In this document: one piece after another, positions 13,401 to 28,400 of the stretch
Numbering within the stretch: position 1 is the first letter of the stretch
Layout: each line of letters begins with the position of its first letter
Assembly (NCBI GenBank): GCA_014843695.1
Contig: CM026401.1
Coordinates: 28,936,610 to 29,000,609 of the forward strand
Length of the DNA stretch: 64,000 bases
Reading direction: 5' to 3'
Origin: Archivesica marissinica
Lineage: Eukaryota; Mollusca; Bivalvia; Venerida; Vesicomyidae
Position numbers and translations under genes: made by a program
The notes under the pieces: model-generated
The model's input: only the letters and a program-made list of their open reading frames with translations
Told to the model about the DNA's origin: nothing
Database searches by the model: none

Positions 13401-16400
13401 TTATGTATTCTACTTGCTGGCATTCGTCCGTTATGTATTCCGCTTCTGGCATTCGTCCATTATGTATTCCGCTTCTGGCATTCGTCCATTATGTATTCCG
13501 CTTCTGGCATTCGTCCGTTATGTATTCTACTTGCTGGCATTCGTCCGTTATGTATTCCGCTTCTGGCATTCGTCCATTATGTATTCCGCTTCTGGCATTC
13601 GTCCATTATGTATTCCGCTTCTGGCATTCGTCCATTATGTATTCCGCTTCTGGCATTCATCCATTATGTATTCTACTTGCTGGCATTCGTCCGTTATGTA
13701 TTCTACTTGCTGGCATTCGTCTGTTATGTATTCCGCTTGCTGGCATTCGTCCATTATGTATTCCGCTTCTGGCATTCGTCCATTATGTATTCCGCTTCTG
13801 GCATTCGTCCATTATGTATTCCACTTCTGGCATTCGTCCATTATGTATTCCGCTTCTGGCATTCGTCCATTATGTATTCTACTTGCTGGCATTCATCCAT
13901 TATGTATTCTGCTTGCTGGCATTCGTCCATTATGTATTCCGCTTGCTGGCATTCGTCCGTTATGTATTCTACTTGCTGGCATTCGTCCATTATGTATTCC
14001 GCTTCTGGCATTCGTCCGTTATGTATTCCGCTTGCTGGCATTCGTCCATTATGTATTCCGCTTGCTGGCATTCGTCCGTTATGTATTCCGCTTGCTGGCA
14101 TTCGTCCGTTATGTATTCCGCTTGCTGGCATTCGTCCGTTATGTATTCCGCTTCTGGCATTCGTCCATTATGTATTCCGCTTCTGGCATTCGTCCGTTAT
14201 GTATTCCGCTTGCTGGCATTCATCCATTATGTATTCCGCTTGCTGGCATTCGTCCGTTATGTATTCCGCTCGCTGGCATTCGTCCGTTATGTATTCCGCT
14301 TGCTGGCATTCGTCCGTTATGTATTCCGTTTGTCCCAATATTGTCCGTTGCATATAACCAGTTACGAAATAATAATGTTGATGCATTCAAATCCAGTTAG
14401 AAAACATTGTCATTATAATAATTGGTATTGTACGTTTCTATAGGGTAACACGAATTTATGCTAAATCTTTAATGCATGGTGACTTTTTGAAGTTGGAAAT
14501 AAATAAGGATGCCCTTTAGATACGTCCGTCTAGCGACCAACACTATGTCTATGTTAATAGCCCACTGTCTTTATAATGCTATGTCAATAGCATAGTATGC
14601 CCACACGAAAACGAAAGTGTGCACTTGGCTTGGTTAGATGGTTAGTTGTATACTTATATAGATCTACAGAAGCAAAATATAAGCAAATTTGGTGTCAAAA
14701 TGTGCAAAAATGCATTGGCTACACGATGTTTTACTTTTAATTGAAATTTGATAATTATCAGAACATTGTTTTACGTGTGAATATAAGTATAAAATGTTCC
14801 TTCTAACCAAGTGCACACTTTCTTTTTCGTGTGAGTATCAAGAAATTACACAGACATGCAGTTGATTTTATATATCCTGATGTCCATTAAAATATAATGT
14901 ATTAAATTCCAGCATCTGATAACAACTATGGACCAGTTTTGTACACGCACGTGTTTCCTAGTCCGTCATTAAGGGGAAACACCATCAGAATGGAGTGCAT
15001 AGCATATGGAACGTAAGTACTGTTAGAATGGAGTGCATAGCATATGGAACGTAAGTACTGTTAGAATGGAGTGTATAGCATATGGAACGTAAGTACTGTT
15101 AGAATGGAGTGTATAGCATATGGAACGTAAGTACGGTCAGGATGCAGTGTATAGCATATGGAACGTAAGTACTGTTAGAATGGAGTGTATAGCATATGGA
15201 ACGTAAGTACTGTCAGAATGGAGTGTATAGCATATGGAACGTAAGTACTGTCAGAATGGAGTGTATAGCATATGGAACGTAAGTACTGTCAGAATGGAGT
15301 GTATAGCATATGGAACGTAAGTACTGTCAGAATGGAGTGTATAGCATATGGAACGTAAGTACTGTCAGAATGGAGTGTATAGCATATGGAACGTAAGTAC
15401 TGTCAGAATGGAGTGTATAGCATATGGAACGTAAGTACTGTCAGAATGGAGTGTATAGCATATGGAACGTAAGTACTGTCAGAATGGAGTGTATAGCATA
15501 TGGAACGTAAGTACTGTCAGAATGGAGTGTATAGCATATGGAACGTAAGTACTGTCAGAATGGAGTGTATAGCATATGGAACGTAAGTACTGTCAGAATG
15601 GAGTGTATAGCATATGGAACGTAAGTACTGTCAGAATGGAGCGTATAGCATATGGAACGTAAGTACTGTGAGAATGGAGTGTATAGCATATGGAACGTAA
15701 GTACTGTTAGAATGGAGTGCATAGCATATGGAACGTAAGTACTGTGAGAATGGAGTGTATAGCATATGGAACGTAAGTACTGTCAGAATGGAGTGTACAG
15801 CATATGGAACGTAAGTACTGTCAGAATGGAGTGTATATCATATGGAACGTAAGTACTGTCAAAAGGGAGTGTATGGCATATGGAACGTAAGTACTGTCAG
15901 AATGGAATACCGAATAAGATGTAGTATATGGGACGTTTATATCGAAGGGTATAACTAGTTACTATATATATAGTAAGAGCATTAAGAATGAATGCTACGA
16001 CCAATGGTATGGTATGCAAGTGCTGTGAAATGGAGAGATTGTAATGCACGTAAGTATTGAGACAATTGCTGTCACAGTAAGCAACCTGGCGTCGCCGCGT
16101 CCTCCGCGTAGTCGACATCGCCCCTTCTACGTGCCATGATCAAAATTATGAAGCATTGATTGTGAGATTGTATGTTCTCTGTGGAAAGATTAGTTACATT
16201 TAAGTCGAGTAGATTAAAATGTTATATGTATACGTACTGATGATCGATTCCCGACGGAACTGCATGCATAAGTCTTGGCTTGGTACATAATCAATGACGT
16301 CATTTCCATACAACGTTGTTATTGTTATAGTAAATTTACCGGATGAAGATTATACAGTCGAGAACCATAGAAATATATCTTCGAGTTTGCAATGTTTTTA

Positions 16401-19400
16401 GATTTATTTGCAAGATAATAAAATGTTATATTCCAGACATCCGTTGTATTATTCCTGGCGGCGGGAAGATGGCCGCCCGTTTGTAAAGGGTACAGTCACG
16501 TCAGACCGTGACAGGGTATTAACGATTAAAGACGCACCCCTTGACGCAGACGGTAACTACATCTGCACATGTAGAAGGGCCACGGGTGCCCAGGAATCCA
16601 AGGTGATCACGTTAGCAATGGAAAGTAAGCAAAGCTTGACAATTTATGTTCTTATATCGTATTAAAACGACACTAAATCGCCAAAAGCCACACAAAAAAT
16701 TGTTCACGTATAAATGTTTTGCTACTACAAATTCTTCTGAATACATTCGAACACAAATATTCGCGGCACTTAAGCATCAACATTTTCAAAATTAGATTGG
16801 CCCACACGTTTATTTGCTTTGGGTGGTTTGAAATCGTGCCACGTGCTTACATTATATGGCGACTATCCAACTATTATTCATGGAAGATTTCACACGAACG
16901 AGCACCAGGGTAGAACCACATACCATTCGCAAGCTAGCTGGATGGCTTCCTCAAATGAGGATTGAAATAATGAGATTTGAACATGTTTACACTTAGACCA
17001 GTGACGTGACGTTCGATCAACTACTTTAATATACGGACATATATGAATATATTTTCAGGCAAACCATACTTCCCGTATCCAATCAAAGATACGTTCGCCG
17101 ACCCTGACATGACCATTAACTGGAACTGTCGAGCAGTCGCACGCCCGACGGCGACGTATAGTTGGTACAAAAACGGCGTCCTCGTGCAAAATAGTCCCGA
17201 TCATATAGAGGTTATAGGCAGTGTGCTCACTATCCACAAAGTGGACAAAGATCGAGATGAGGGAATGTATCAATGCGCAGCGACCAATCAGCATGGGACT
17301 ACTTTTAGCACAGGGCAACTTACGGTTCTTTGTAAGTTTTTCCACGTTTTTTTCTCTCGAGATTTTCCAGTTTGCCCCCATGCGTTTGTAGATCCGTCTC
17401 GTTCATCTTACATTTTATATTTGACAGTTAACTCATATGATTTAACTGACCGTTTTAGCATAGAATACATTCAAATGCAATAATGTGATCACACATTATA
17501 AAAGTCCACTTAACGTATGGAAGAATTAGTATAAAACTTGAAATGTTACGCAAAAAAATGTTACGCAAACTTGAAATGTTACGCAAACTTGAAATGTTAC
17601 GTAAACTTCAAATGTTACGTAAGCTTGAAATGTTACGTAAACTTCAAATGTTACGTAAACTTCAAATGTTAGTAAACTTCAAATGTTACGTAAACTTCAA
17701 ATGTTACGTAAACTCCTTGTATCAATGCCATTACACATTCTTCCATTATAATTCGAATAATTATTTTCAGTCAGTAAACTGTGTGATATTTGCACAACAA
17801 CACATTGAAATTGAAGGTATACGTTTCTCGAATAGATTCGCTATTAATCCAGGGATCGCAGGTTCGATCCCCCCGTCTGACCCTAATAACGTTAAAAATC
17901 TTTCAAATGGGACTTTAAACCGAGGTCTCGTGTCGGTACTGTACCTCGTGCACGTAAAACAACAAGAGGAGACTCTGGAATGGGAAGGGAGGGAATCACA
18001 GAAAGTGGCTGCTTATCAAAGGTTGACTGCTTAATGGAGATAACCACTAACATAGGTGGGACTGTATATTGAACATACTGAAGGTAAATATACCACTAGT
18101 ATACAGAGTTTGACTCTAATCGATTACATGCTCTTTCTATTTTCAAGCATTTGTTCCAAACTTCCATCGTCAACCGATGCCAAAGATGATGTTGGCACCA
18201 TTCAGTGGTAACATAACAATCCCGTGCTATGTAGAGGCTGCCCCTAGACCAGAGGTACGTCATTCATAATACCCCCTATCTAAATGGTAATATCCCTGCT
18301 GTAAACGTCACGATTGTGCCCTTAGGCAAGACATTGAAATTCCACATTGCCTCTTCTCTCTCCTTCATGGCGATGGATTCCATTAGGAAATAGGCCTCCT
18401 GAGTGATTCATATAAATTGAAAGAATTTGTTTCGCGATCGAGCTAAAATAAATGTGTATAAACTAAATGGTAATATTACAATATTGTGTATTTTTAACCC
18501 GTAACCTGCTAATCACGACTAAAATCGCTTTCCAAACGGCATAGAGAGCTGGCTATATGCGGTTTGCTATTCGGATTGTGGAGCTAAAACACTTGGGAAT
18601 AGCAAACAGCATAGATCCTGATCAGAGGCGGCGTTAAGCTGTGGCTGATATGGATCAATGTTGTTTGCACATTCCGTTTAATTTATTCAGTAGGTTACGG
18701 GTTAACAGTCTTTAATCATTATACAAAACGTAGGTCAATATATTAATTGAAACTGTTCCGGTTCCATTAAATGACAACTTGGACAAATCATTGTAGCCTC
18801 GTGATTCTCTACACCTGATGCGCGTCCACAACTCATTGTAGCCTCGTGATTCTCTACACCAGACGCGCGTCCACAACTCATTGTAGCCTCGTGATTCTCT
18901 ACACCTGACGCGCGTCCACAACTCATTATAGCCTCGTGATTCTCTACACCAGACGAGCGTCCACAACTCATTGTAGCCTCGTGATTCTCTACACCAGACG
19001 CGCGTCCACAACTCATTGTAGCCTCGTGATTCTCTGCACCTCACGCGCGTCCACAAATCATTGTCGCCTCGTGATTCTCTACACCTGATGCGCGTCCACA
19101 AATCAGTGTAGCCTCGTGATTCTCTACACCAGACGCGCGTCCACAACTCATTGTAGCCTCGTGATTCTCTACACCAGACGCGGGTTCACAAATCACTGTA
19201 GCCTCGTGATTCTCTACACCAGACGCGCGTCAGCAACTCATTGTAGCCTCGTGATTCTCTACACCAGACGCGCGTCCACAACTCATTGTAGCCTCGTGAT
19301 TCTCTACACCAGACGCGCGTCCACAAATCATTGTAGCCTCGTGATTCTCTACACCTGACGCGCGTCCACAAATCATTGTAGCCTCGTGATTCTCTACACC

Positions 19401-22400
19401 AGACGCGCGTCCACAACTCATTGTAGCCTCGTGATTCTCTACACCAGACGCGCGTCCACAAATCATTGTAGCCTCGTGATTCTCTACACCAAACGCGCGT
19501 CCACAAATCATTGTAGCCTCGTGATTCTCTACACCAGACGCGCGTCCACAACTCATTGTAGCCTCGTGATTCTCTACACCTGACGCGCGTCCACAACTCA
19601 TTGTAGCCTCGTGATTCTCTACACCAGACGCGCGTCCACAACTCATTGTAGCCTCGTGATTCTCTACACCAGACGCGCGTCCACAACTCATTGTAGCCTC
19701 GTGATTCTCTACACCAGACGCGCGTCCACAACTCATTGTAGCCTCGTGATTCTCTACACCAGACGCGCGTCCACAACTCATTGTAGCCTCGTGATTCTCT
19801 ACACCAGACGCGCGTCCACAAATCATTGTAGCCTCGTGATTCTCTACACCTGACACGCGTCCACAAATCATTTTAGCCTCGTGATTCTCTACACCAGAAG
19901 CGCGTCCACAACTCACTGTAGCCTCGTGATTCTCTACACCTCACGCGCGTCCACAACTCATTGTAGCCTCGTGATTCTCTACACCAGACGCGCGTCCACA
20001 ACTCATTGTAGCCTCGTGATTCGCTACACCAGACGCGCGTCAGCAACTCATTGTAGCCTCGTGATTCTCTACACCTGACGCGCGTCCATACATCATTGTA
20101 GCCTCGTGATTCTCTACACCAGACGCGCGTCCACATCTCATTGTAACCTCGTGATTCTCTACACCTGACACGCGTCCACAAATCTTTTAGCCTCATGATT
20201 CTCTACACCAGACGCGCGTCCACAACTCATTGTAGCCTCGTGATTCTCTACACCAGACGCGCGTCCACAAATCATTGTAGCCTCGTGATTCTCTACACCA
20301 GACGCGCGTCCACAACTCATTGTAGCCTCGTGATTCTCTACACCAGACGCGCGTCCACAACTCATTGTAGCCTCGTGATTATCTACACCAGACGCGCGTC
20401 CACAACTCATTGTAGCCTCGTGATTCTCTACACCAGACGCGCGTCCACAACTCATTGTAGCCTCGTGATTCTCTACACCAGACGCGCGTCAGCAACTCAT
20501 TGTAGCCTCGTGATTCTCTACACCTGACGTGCGTCCACACATCATTGTAGCCTCGTGATTCTCTACACCAGACGAGCGTCCACAAATCATTGTAGCCTCG
20601 TGATTCTCTACACCAGACGCGCGTCCACAAATCATTGTAGCCTCGTGATTCTCTACACCTCACGCGCGTCCACAAATCATTGTAGCCTCGTGATTCTCTA
20701 CACCTGACGCGCGTCCACAAATCATTGTAGCCTCGTGATTCTCTACACCTCACGCGCGTCCACAAATCATTGTAGCCTCGTGATTCTCTACACCAGACGC
20801 GCGTCCACAACTCATTGTAGCCTCGTGATTCTCTACACCTCACGCGCGTCCACAACTCATTGTAGCCTCGTGATTCTCTACACCAGACGCGAGTCCACAA
20901 CTCATTGTAGCCTCGTGATTCTCTACACCAGACGCGCGTCCACAACTCATTGTAGCCTCGTGATTCTCTACACCAGACGCGCGTCCACAACTCATTGTAG
21001 CCTCGTGATTCTCTCACCAGACGCGCGTCCACAACTCATTGTAGCCTCGTGATTCTCTACACCTGACGCGCGTCCACAAATCATTGTAGCCTCGTGATTC
21101 TCTACACCAGACGCGCGTCCACAACTCATTGTAGCCTCGTGATTCTCTACACCCCACGCGCGTCCACAACTCATTGTAGCCTCGTGATTCTCTACACCAG
21201 ACGCGCGTCCACAACTCATTGTAGCCTCGTGATTCTCTACACCAGACGCGCGTCCACAACTCATTGTAGCCTCGTGATTCTCTACACCAGACGCGCGTCC
21301 ACAAATCATTGTAGCCTCGTGATTCTCTACACCTGACACGCGTCCACAAATCATTTTAGCCTCGTGATTCTCTACACCAGACGCGCGTCCACATCTCATT
21401 GTAGCCTCGTGATTCTCTACACCAGACGCGCGTCCACAAATCATTGTAGCCTCGTGATTCTCTACACCAGACGCGCGTCCACAACTCATTGTAGCCTCGT
21501 GATTCTCTACACCTCACGCGCGTCCACAAATCATTGTAGCCTCGTGATTCTCTACACCTGACGCGCGTCCACAAATCAGTGTAGCCTCGTGATTCTCTAC
21601 ACCAGACGCGCGTCCACAACTCATTGTAGCCTCGTGATTCTCTACACCAGACGCGGGTTCACAAATCACTGTAGCCTCGTGATTCTCTACACCAGACGCG
21701 CGTCAGCAACTCATTGTAGCCTCGTGATTCTCTACACCTGACGTGCGTCCACACATCATTGTAGCCTCGTGATTCTCTACACCAGACGAGCGTCCACAAA
21801 TCATTGTAGCCTCGTGATTCTCTACACCAGACGCGCGTCCACAAATCATTGTAGCCTCGTGATTCTCTACACCTCACGCGCGTCCACAAATCATTGTAGC
21901 CTCGTGATTCTCTACACCTGACGCGCGTCCACAAATCATTGTAGCCTCGTGATTCTCTACACCAGACGCGCGTCCACAACTCATTGTAGCCTCGTGATTC
22001 TCTACACCAGACGCGCGTCCACAACTCATTGTAGCCTCGTGATTCTCTACACCAGACGCGCGTCCACAACTCATTGTAGCCTCGTGATTCTCTACACCAG
22101 ACGCGCGTCCACAACTCATTGTAGCCTCGTGATTCTCTACACCAGACGCGCGTCCACAACTCATTGTAGCCTCGTGATTCTCTACACCAGACGCGCGTCC
22201 ACAACTCATTGTAGCCTCGTGATTCTCTACACCAGACGCGCGTCCACAACTCATTGTAGCCTCGTGATTCTCTACACCAGACGCGCGTCCACAACTCATT
22301 GTAGCCTCGTGATTCTCTACACCAGACGCGCGTCCACAACTCATTGTAGCCTCGTGATTCTCTACACCAGACGCGGGTTCACAAATCACTGTAGCCTCGT

Positions 22401-25400
22401 GATTCTCTACACCAGACGCGCGTCAGCAACTCATTGTAGCCTCGTGATTCTCTACACCTGACGTGCGTCCACACATCATTGTAGCCTCGTGATTCTCTAC
22501 ACCAGACGAGCGTCCACAAATCATTGTAGCCTCGTGATTCTCTACACCAGACGCGCGTCCACAAATCATTGTAGCCTCGTGATTCTCTACACCTCACGCG
22601 CGTCCACAAATCATTGTAGCCTCGTGATTCTCTACACCTGACGCGCGTCCACAAATCATTGTAGCCTCGTGATTCTCTACACCTCACGCGCGTCCACAAA
22701 TCATTGTAGCCTCGTGATTCTCTACACCAGACGCGCGTCCACAACTCATTGTAGCCTCGTGATTCTCTACACCACGCGCGTCCACAATCATTGTAGCCTC
22801 GTGATTCTCTACACCAGACGCGCGTCCACAACTCATTGTAGCCTCGTGATTCTCTACACCAGACGCGCGTCCACAACTCATTGTAGCCTCGTGATTCTCT
22901 ACACCAGACGCGCGTCCACAACTCATTGTAGCCTCGTGATTCTCTACACCAGACGCGCGTCCACAACTCATTGTAGCCTCGTGATTCTCTACACCAGACG
23001 CGCGTCCACAACTCATTGTAGCCTCGTGATTCTCTACACCTCACGCGCGTCCACAACTCATTGTAGCCTCGTGATTCTCTACACCAGACGCGAGTCCACA
23101 ACTCATTGTAGCCTCGTGATTCTCTACACCAGACGCGCGTCCACAACTCATTGTAGCCTCGTGATTCTCTACACCAGACGCGCGTCCACAACTCATTGTA
23201 GCCTCGTGATTCTCTACACCAGACGCGCGTCCACAACTCATTGTAGCCTCGTGATTCTCTACACCAGACGCGCGTCCACAACTCATTGTAGCCTCGTGAT
23301 TCTCTACACCTCATGCGCGTCCACAAATCATTGTAGCCTCGTGATACTCTACACCAGATGCGCGTCCACAAATCATTGTAGCCTCGTGATTCTCTACACC
23401 AGACGCGCGTCCACAACTCATTGTAGCCTCGTGATTGTCTACACCAGACGCGCGTCCACAAATTAAATAAACATTTTTTTCATTAATAAATGATTCAGAT
23501 TTTAAGTAAAATCTTTAATATTTGGCAACAAAGTAAATGTTATTGATGACATTGTTATTGTTAATTAACTAAATAATCTTTAACAGTTTCATATTTTGTT
23601 ATAACCCCCAGGTTGTGTGGCTTAAAAACGGAGCGAATTTGAATGTTGTAGCAGGAGACCGCAACGGTCGGATCGGCATGGACCTGGCATTCGGTCTGGT
23701 ACTTACCAATATACAGTTTAGTGATGAAGGTTTCTATACGTGCAAGGCAACTAACGTACTCGGGGAGGCAAGCAACTCCACACAGCTGAATGTTATGGGT
23801 ATACAAATACGTTTATTTGTCTACTTCCTATCAAATATAGCATATTTGATCTTTTATATATGTTTTATTGAAACGTTTTAACAATCAAAACAACAGCACA
23901 CATTTCAAGCCTTTATTTTGAATATTCGTAACCAATTGCCGCAACTAGAACCACCCTCATGTACATGTATTACTTAAGTGTTCAACTCAAAACTCAAAAT
24001 GCTAAATTATAAAGTCGAAGATTGGACGCCCCATAACTCCATATAAAGGTAACACACATGTGTTCAAGAGTCATTGTCTACTAATCTTTGTAATCTTTAC
24101 ATAATGCTATATTATCCTGATGTAATTACTTGTGTTTATGGTAGCATGTTGTATGTATTTATATTATAGACGGTCTAGTAATTACGCAAGCTCCAGTCGC
24201 GACAACAGTACGGGTAAACAGAACAGCGTTCTTGTACTGTCAAGCTGCATTCGGTCACACCTACGATCTTGCCTATGTGTGGCACTTCAACGGGAGAGCA
24301 ATCAACAATCACATGTCGCCTGAATACGTCAATGTAATTATACCGTTCTACTCATGTTTTCTTTTTAAATTTTTAAATGGCCTAAGTTCTATCCGTATAT
24401 TTCCAAACAGCGTCTGACCCACATGCACAAGACACCATTTTAGTTTAGCCTATGGTCATATAGTCAGTAATGTTTACCCCCTCCCACACAGACACAAGAC
24501 ACAATTGCTTGTGTCTAAGCATTACATTACTTACTATAAGTAAGTAAGTAAGTTTTTATTAAAGTGACATGTGCACATTTCAACAAATATATATAGTAAC
24601 TATTAAACAAGAAGAAGACGCACCCGGCCCCGTGGGCCTATAAGTCACCTAATAATATGCATTCAATAATAATTATATAGTGTGAACAGAAGTGATCTGA
24701 TCATTAGATTAATAAATTGAAAATTGAAAAATGTGGCGCTATTCACAAATCATGTGGGTTATCAATGTACAAAGTAATTAAGAACGTGTCCTTAAGACAC
24801 TATACGACCATAGGGCATAAACATATTTGTGTCTTGTGCCTGTGGTCTGACCAAGTCATTACCACATTAGTGAGATTTACAACAAACATTCAATGATGAA
24901 CTGTTTGAAAGCTGAGTACGCATATAAATCTTGCTGCTACATGTATATTCATAGTACGTGTTTTTAAGAACTTAGCATACTTGTACCCGCTTCGTGTGTG
25001 TGGCTACCGGTAGTCTAAATGCATAAATAATAATCAAACTCGCATAGCTAACATAGCTAGTATCGTGAGTCGGTTGTATGATTGCTTCTTAAAATAGCCA
25101 TCCAATAGCAAATACGGTTACGTCTAGCTTGTGACATCATATGTATTATCTTATGTCTGATAGTATCCTGAAAACAGCAGCTCTACGTCATTTATAATGA
25201 AATGTATTGTTTCACATCCATTTTGTTTTCAACAAAGACTATTTGTTTATCGGCTCATGAGGTCCGCTATCTACGATAATGCTTGTTAAGCGCATTCCGC
25301 GAAAGTTCATGTGGCCGCCATCTTTACTTGTCATTTGACTATTCTTTGAAATGTAACCATGCAACTTTAATTTTATATTTACACACTTGTGTCATTCCTT

Positions 25401-28400
25401 CTCATACCCACGTTCAAGATGACGGCCACATATGAACGTTGGTGGAATGTCCTTACTTATTCTAAAATTATACATATTTACATAGTTTACATTTGTTTGT
25501 TTGTTTTTGGGTCTATATATAGCGACTCTCCAGCTATTATTGATGGAGGAAGACATTGCGTGCCCCTTCGAGCAGTACTTCAGGCTGGGGTGAGCACCCG
25601 GGTAGAACCACCTACCTTCCACAAACCAGTTGGATAGCTTCCTCACTTGACATAATTCAAAACACCCATGGAATACGATACTATAGCGGCGAGGGGCAAG
25701 TTACTTGAAATCAGCGCTCTAAAGCACATGAATTACAAACACAGTGTATATATGTAAATATATTGTATGTACTTTTGATTTTAGGGTCGTCAGAATGGCG
25801 TGTATGGATTATACATCACCAATGCGCAGTACAAGAACATAGGCATGTATGAATGTGAAGTGAAGACTACATTACAGACAGCACGAAGATCAGCGTTCCT
25901 CCTCGTACAAGGTAACATGCCTGTCAAACGTCCTTGTTTTCATAAACCAAGTCTTGTATCAAAGAAACAAGTCAGTGCAATGATACAGCCATAGACCCAT
26001 TCGACAGTCTCCTCTGGTTCTTTTGAGTGAACGGTGTGTAGCACTGACACGAGACCTCGGTCTAAAGTCCCATCTGAAATACTGTTAATATGATTAGGGT
26101 AAGACGGTGGTTCCATGAACCTGCGACCCCAACAAGTGTACTACTGTACTACTCACCGCTTGCTGAGAACGTTCACATGTATTGCTTCTAAACGTTTAGT
26201 AACATGAAAGGCGATGACTATTAGGCATGTACATGTGTATATGTACATCTGAAGTATGCGTACATCTGAAGTATGCGTACATCTGAAGTATGCGTACATC
26301 TGAAGTATGCGTACATCTGAAGTATGCGTACATCTGAAGTATGCGTACATCTGAAGTATGCGTACATCTGAAGTATGCGTACATCTGAAGTATGCGTACA
26401 TCTGAAGTATGCGTACATCTGAAGTATGCGTACATCTGAAGTATGCGTACATATGAAGTATGCGTACATCTGACGTATGCGTACATCTGAAGTATGCGTA
26501 CATCTGACGTATGCGTACATCTGAAGTATGCGTACATCTGAAGTATGCGTACATCTGAAGTATGCGTACATCTGACGTATGCGTACATCTGAAGTATGCG
26601 TACATCTGAAGTATGCGTACATCTGAAGTATGCGTACATCTGAAGTATGCGTACATCTGAAGTATGCGTACATCTGAAGTATGCGTATATCTGAAGTATG
26701 CGTACATCTGAAGTATGCGTACATCTGAAGTATGCGTACATCTGAAGTATGCGTACATCTGACGTATGCGTACATCTGAAGTATGCGTACATCTGAAGTA
26801 TGCGTACATCTGACGTATGCGTACATCTGAAGTATGCGTACATCTGACGTATGCGTACATCTGAAGTATGCGTACATCTGAAGTATGCGTACATATGAAG
26901 TATGCGTACATCTGACGTATGCGTACATCTGACGTATGCGTACATCTGACGTATGCGTACATCTGAAGTATGCGTACATCTGACGTATGCGTACATCTGA
27001 AGTATGCGTACATCTGAAGTATGCGTACATATGAAGTATGCGTACATCTGACGTATATCTCAATCTTTGAAGTTACATATAATACGTCTGCACTCGTGAC
27101 CTCCGTCTGAGTAGTTACGGTCGTTGACGTCAGATTACTTGCCCGTCATCGCTGTTGGTTGGAACCACACTGAGGACACTATCCAGCTGGCTTACGCTAG
27201 GTCGATAGTTCTACCCAGGTGCCCACCCGTAAATGCAATAGTGCTCGGAGGTGCATCCGGTGTCTTCCTCAAAGTCGCACAAACAACATACGTTATATCG
27301 CGACTATCTTGCTATTATTGGTGTAGTAAGACCCTGTGTGACTCTTGGAGTAATATTTCAGGTACATGGACCCGGGCAGAACTACCGACCTTCCGCAATT
27401 TCAATATGGCGACTAACCTTTATAATTGCACATGGACAAGACGATATTAATGTATTTGTTTAATTAGTATATGTGTATTCCTGTCAAGACATGGGAATTT
27501 ACGGTTATTGCCTTATAAACTGTCCACACAATGGTGTTGATAAATAAACGTTTTCCATATTTAAAATAAAGGACCACCCGGGGCACCTGCTGGAGTGTAC
27601 GCCGACGATGAGTCAATTACGGCACGGTCAGTGCGCCTAATATGGACGGTGAGACCAGAGCTACACCATGGTGACGTCATCACTAGCTACGATATAGAGG
27701 CAGACACAAACTATCGCCCAGGCGTATGGAAAGTTGTCGCTTCAGGTATAGTGCAAACTTCCAATATGATGTACATGGACCGAAAACACGGATCGAAAAT
27801 ACGGATCGAAAATAAGGACCGAAAAATACAGATCGAAAAATACGGACAGAAAATATAGACCGAAAAATACCGCCATGTAAACTTCCGTGTATGCGTCCAT
27901 ATACATGTATGTTCTTTGTTATGCTGAATAAATAGACCGCCTCCGTGGCTGGGTGGTTACGGTCACTGGTTTCTGTACTCAAAATGGAGAATATGATATT
28001 ATGCCTCTTCAGTATTTTGTTACCGTAACTAAATACAAGTGGACTCTGTGTGTTGTAATTAGTGATGTGCATCGGTTTCAAAATCCATAATCGATTAATC
28101 GGAATAATCGGACGGGTAAACCGATTAGATACTCGATTATTAATCGGGCAATTGATATAGTTATAAATCAAAATCATTCCATCTAATTTGTGAGTTTAAC
28201 AATCTATTTAGTACTAATAAATTACTTACAAGTTACTAGTTTCGACAAATTAGTTACTCAGTTACATCTGAGTACTAGACTTTAAGTTACTGGACGGACA
28301 CCTGATATAAAATTAGTTTTTAAGTTAATAGAGGACAGAACACTTAGTGACATACTAGTGAAAAGTCTAGTACTAGATACAGTTAGAATTGTTGTTGCAA

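Noticed and set aside
13002..14443. Three overlapping plus-strand frames of 415-451 codons
   Set aside because: All three frames of the same 29/30-bp repeat are open, which a real protein would not show.
18785..23463. CRISPR array
   Set aside because: Units are contiguous with no distinct spacers, in an animal intron without cas genes.
18712..23466. Frames on both strands with Arg/Cys/Trp-rich 15-residue repeats
   Set aside because: By-product of the 45-bp intronic array; both strands are equally open.
26153..27063. Three minus-strand frames of about 280 codons rich in Tyr, Cys, Thr and His
   Set aside because: A 17-bp unit read in all frames; no start context, no splice sites, no family resemblance.
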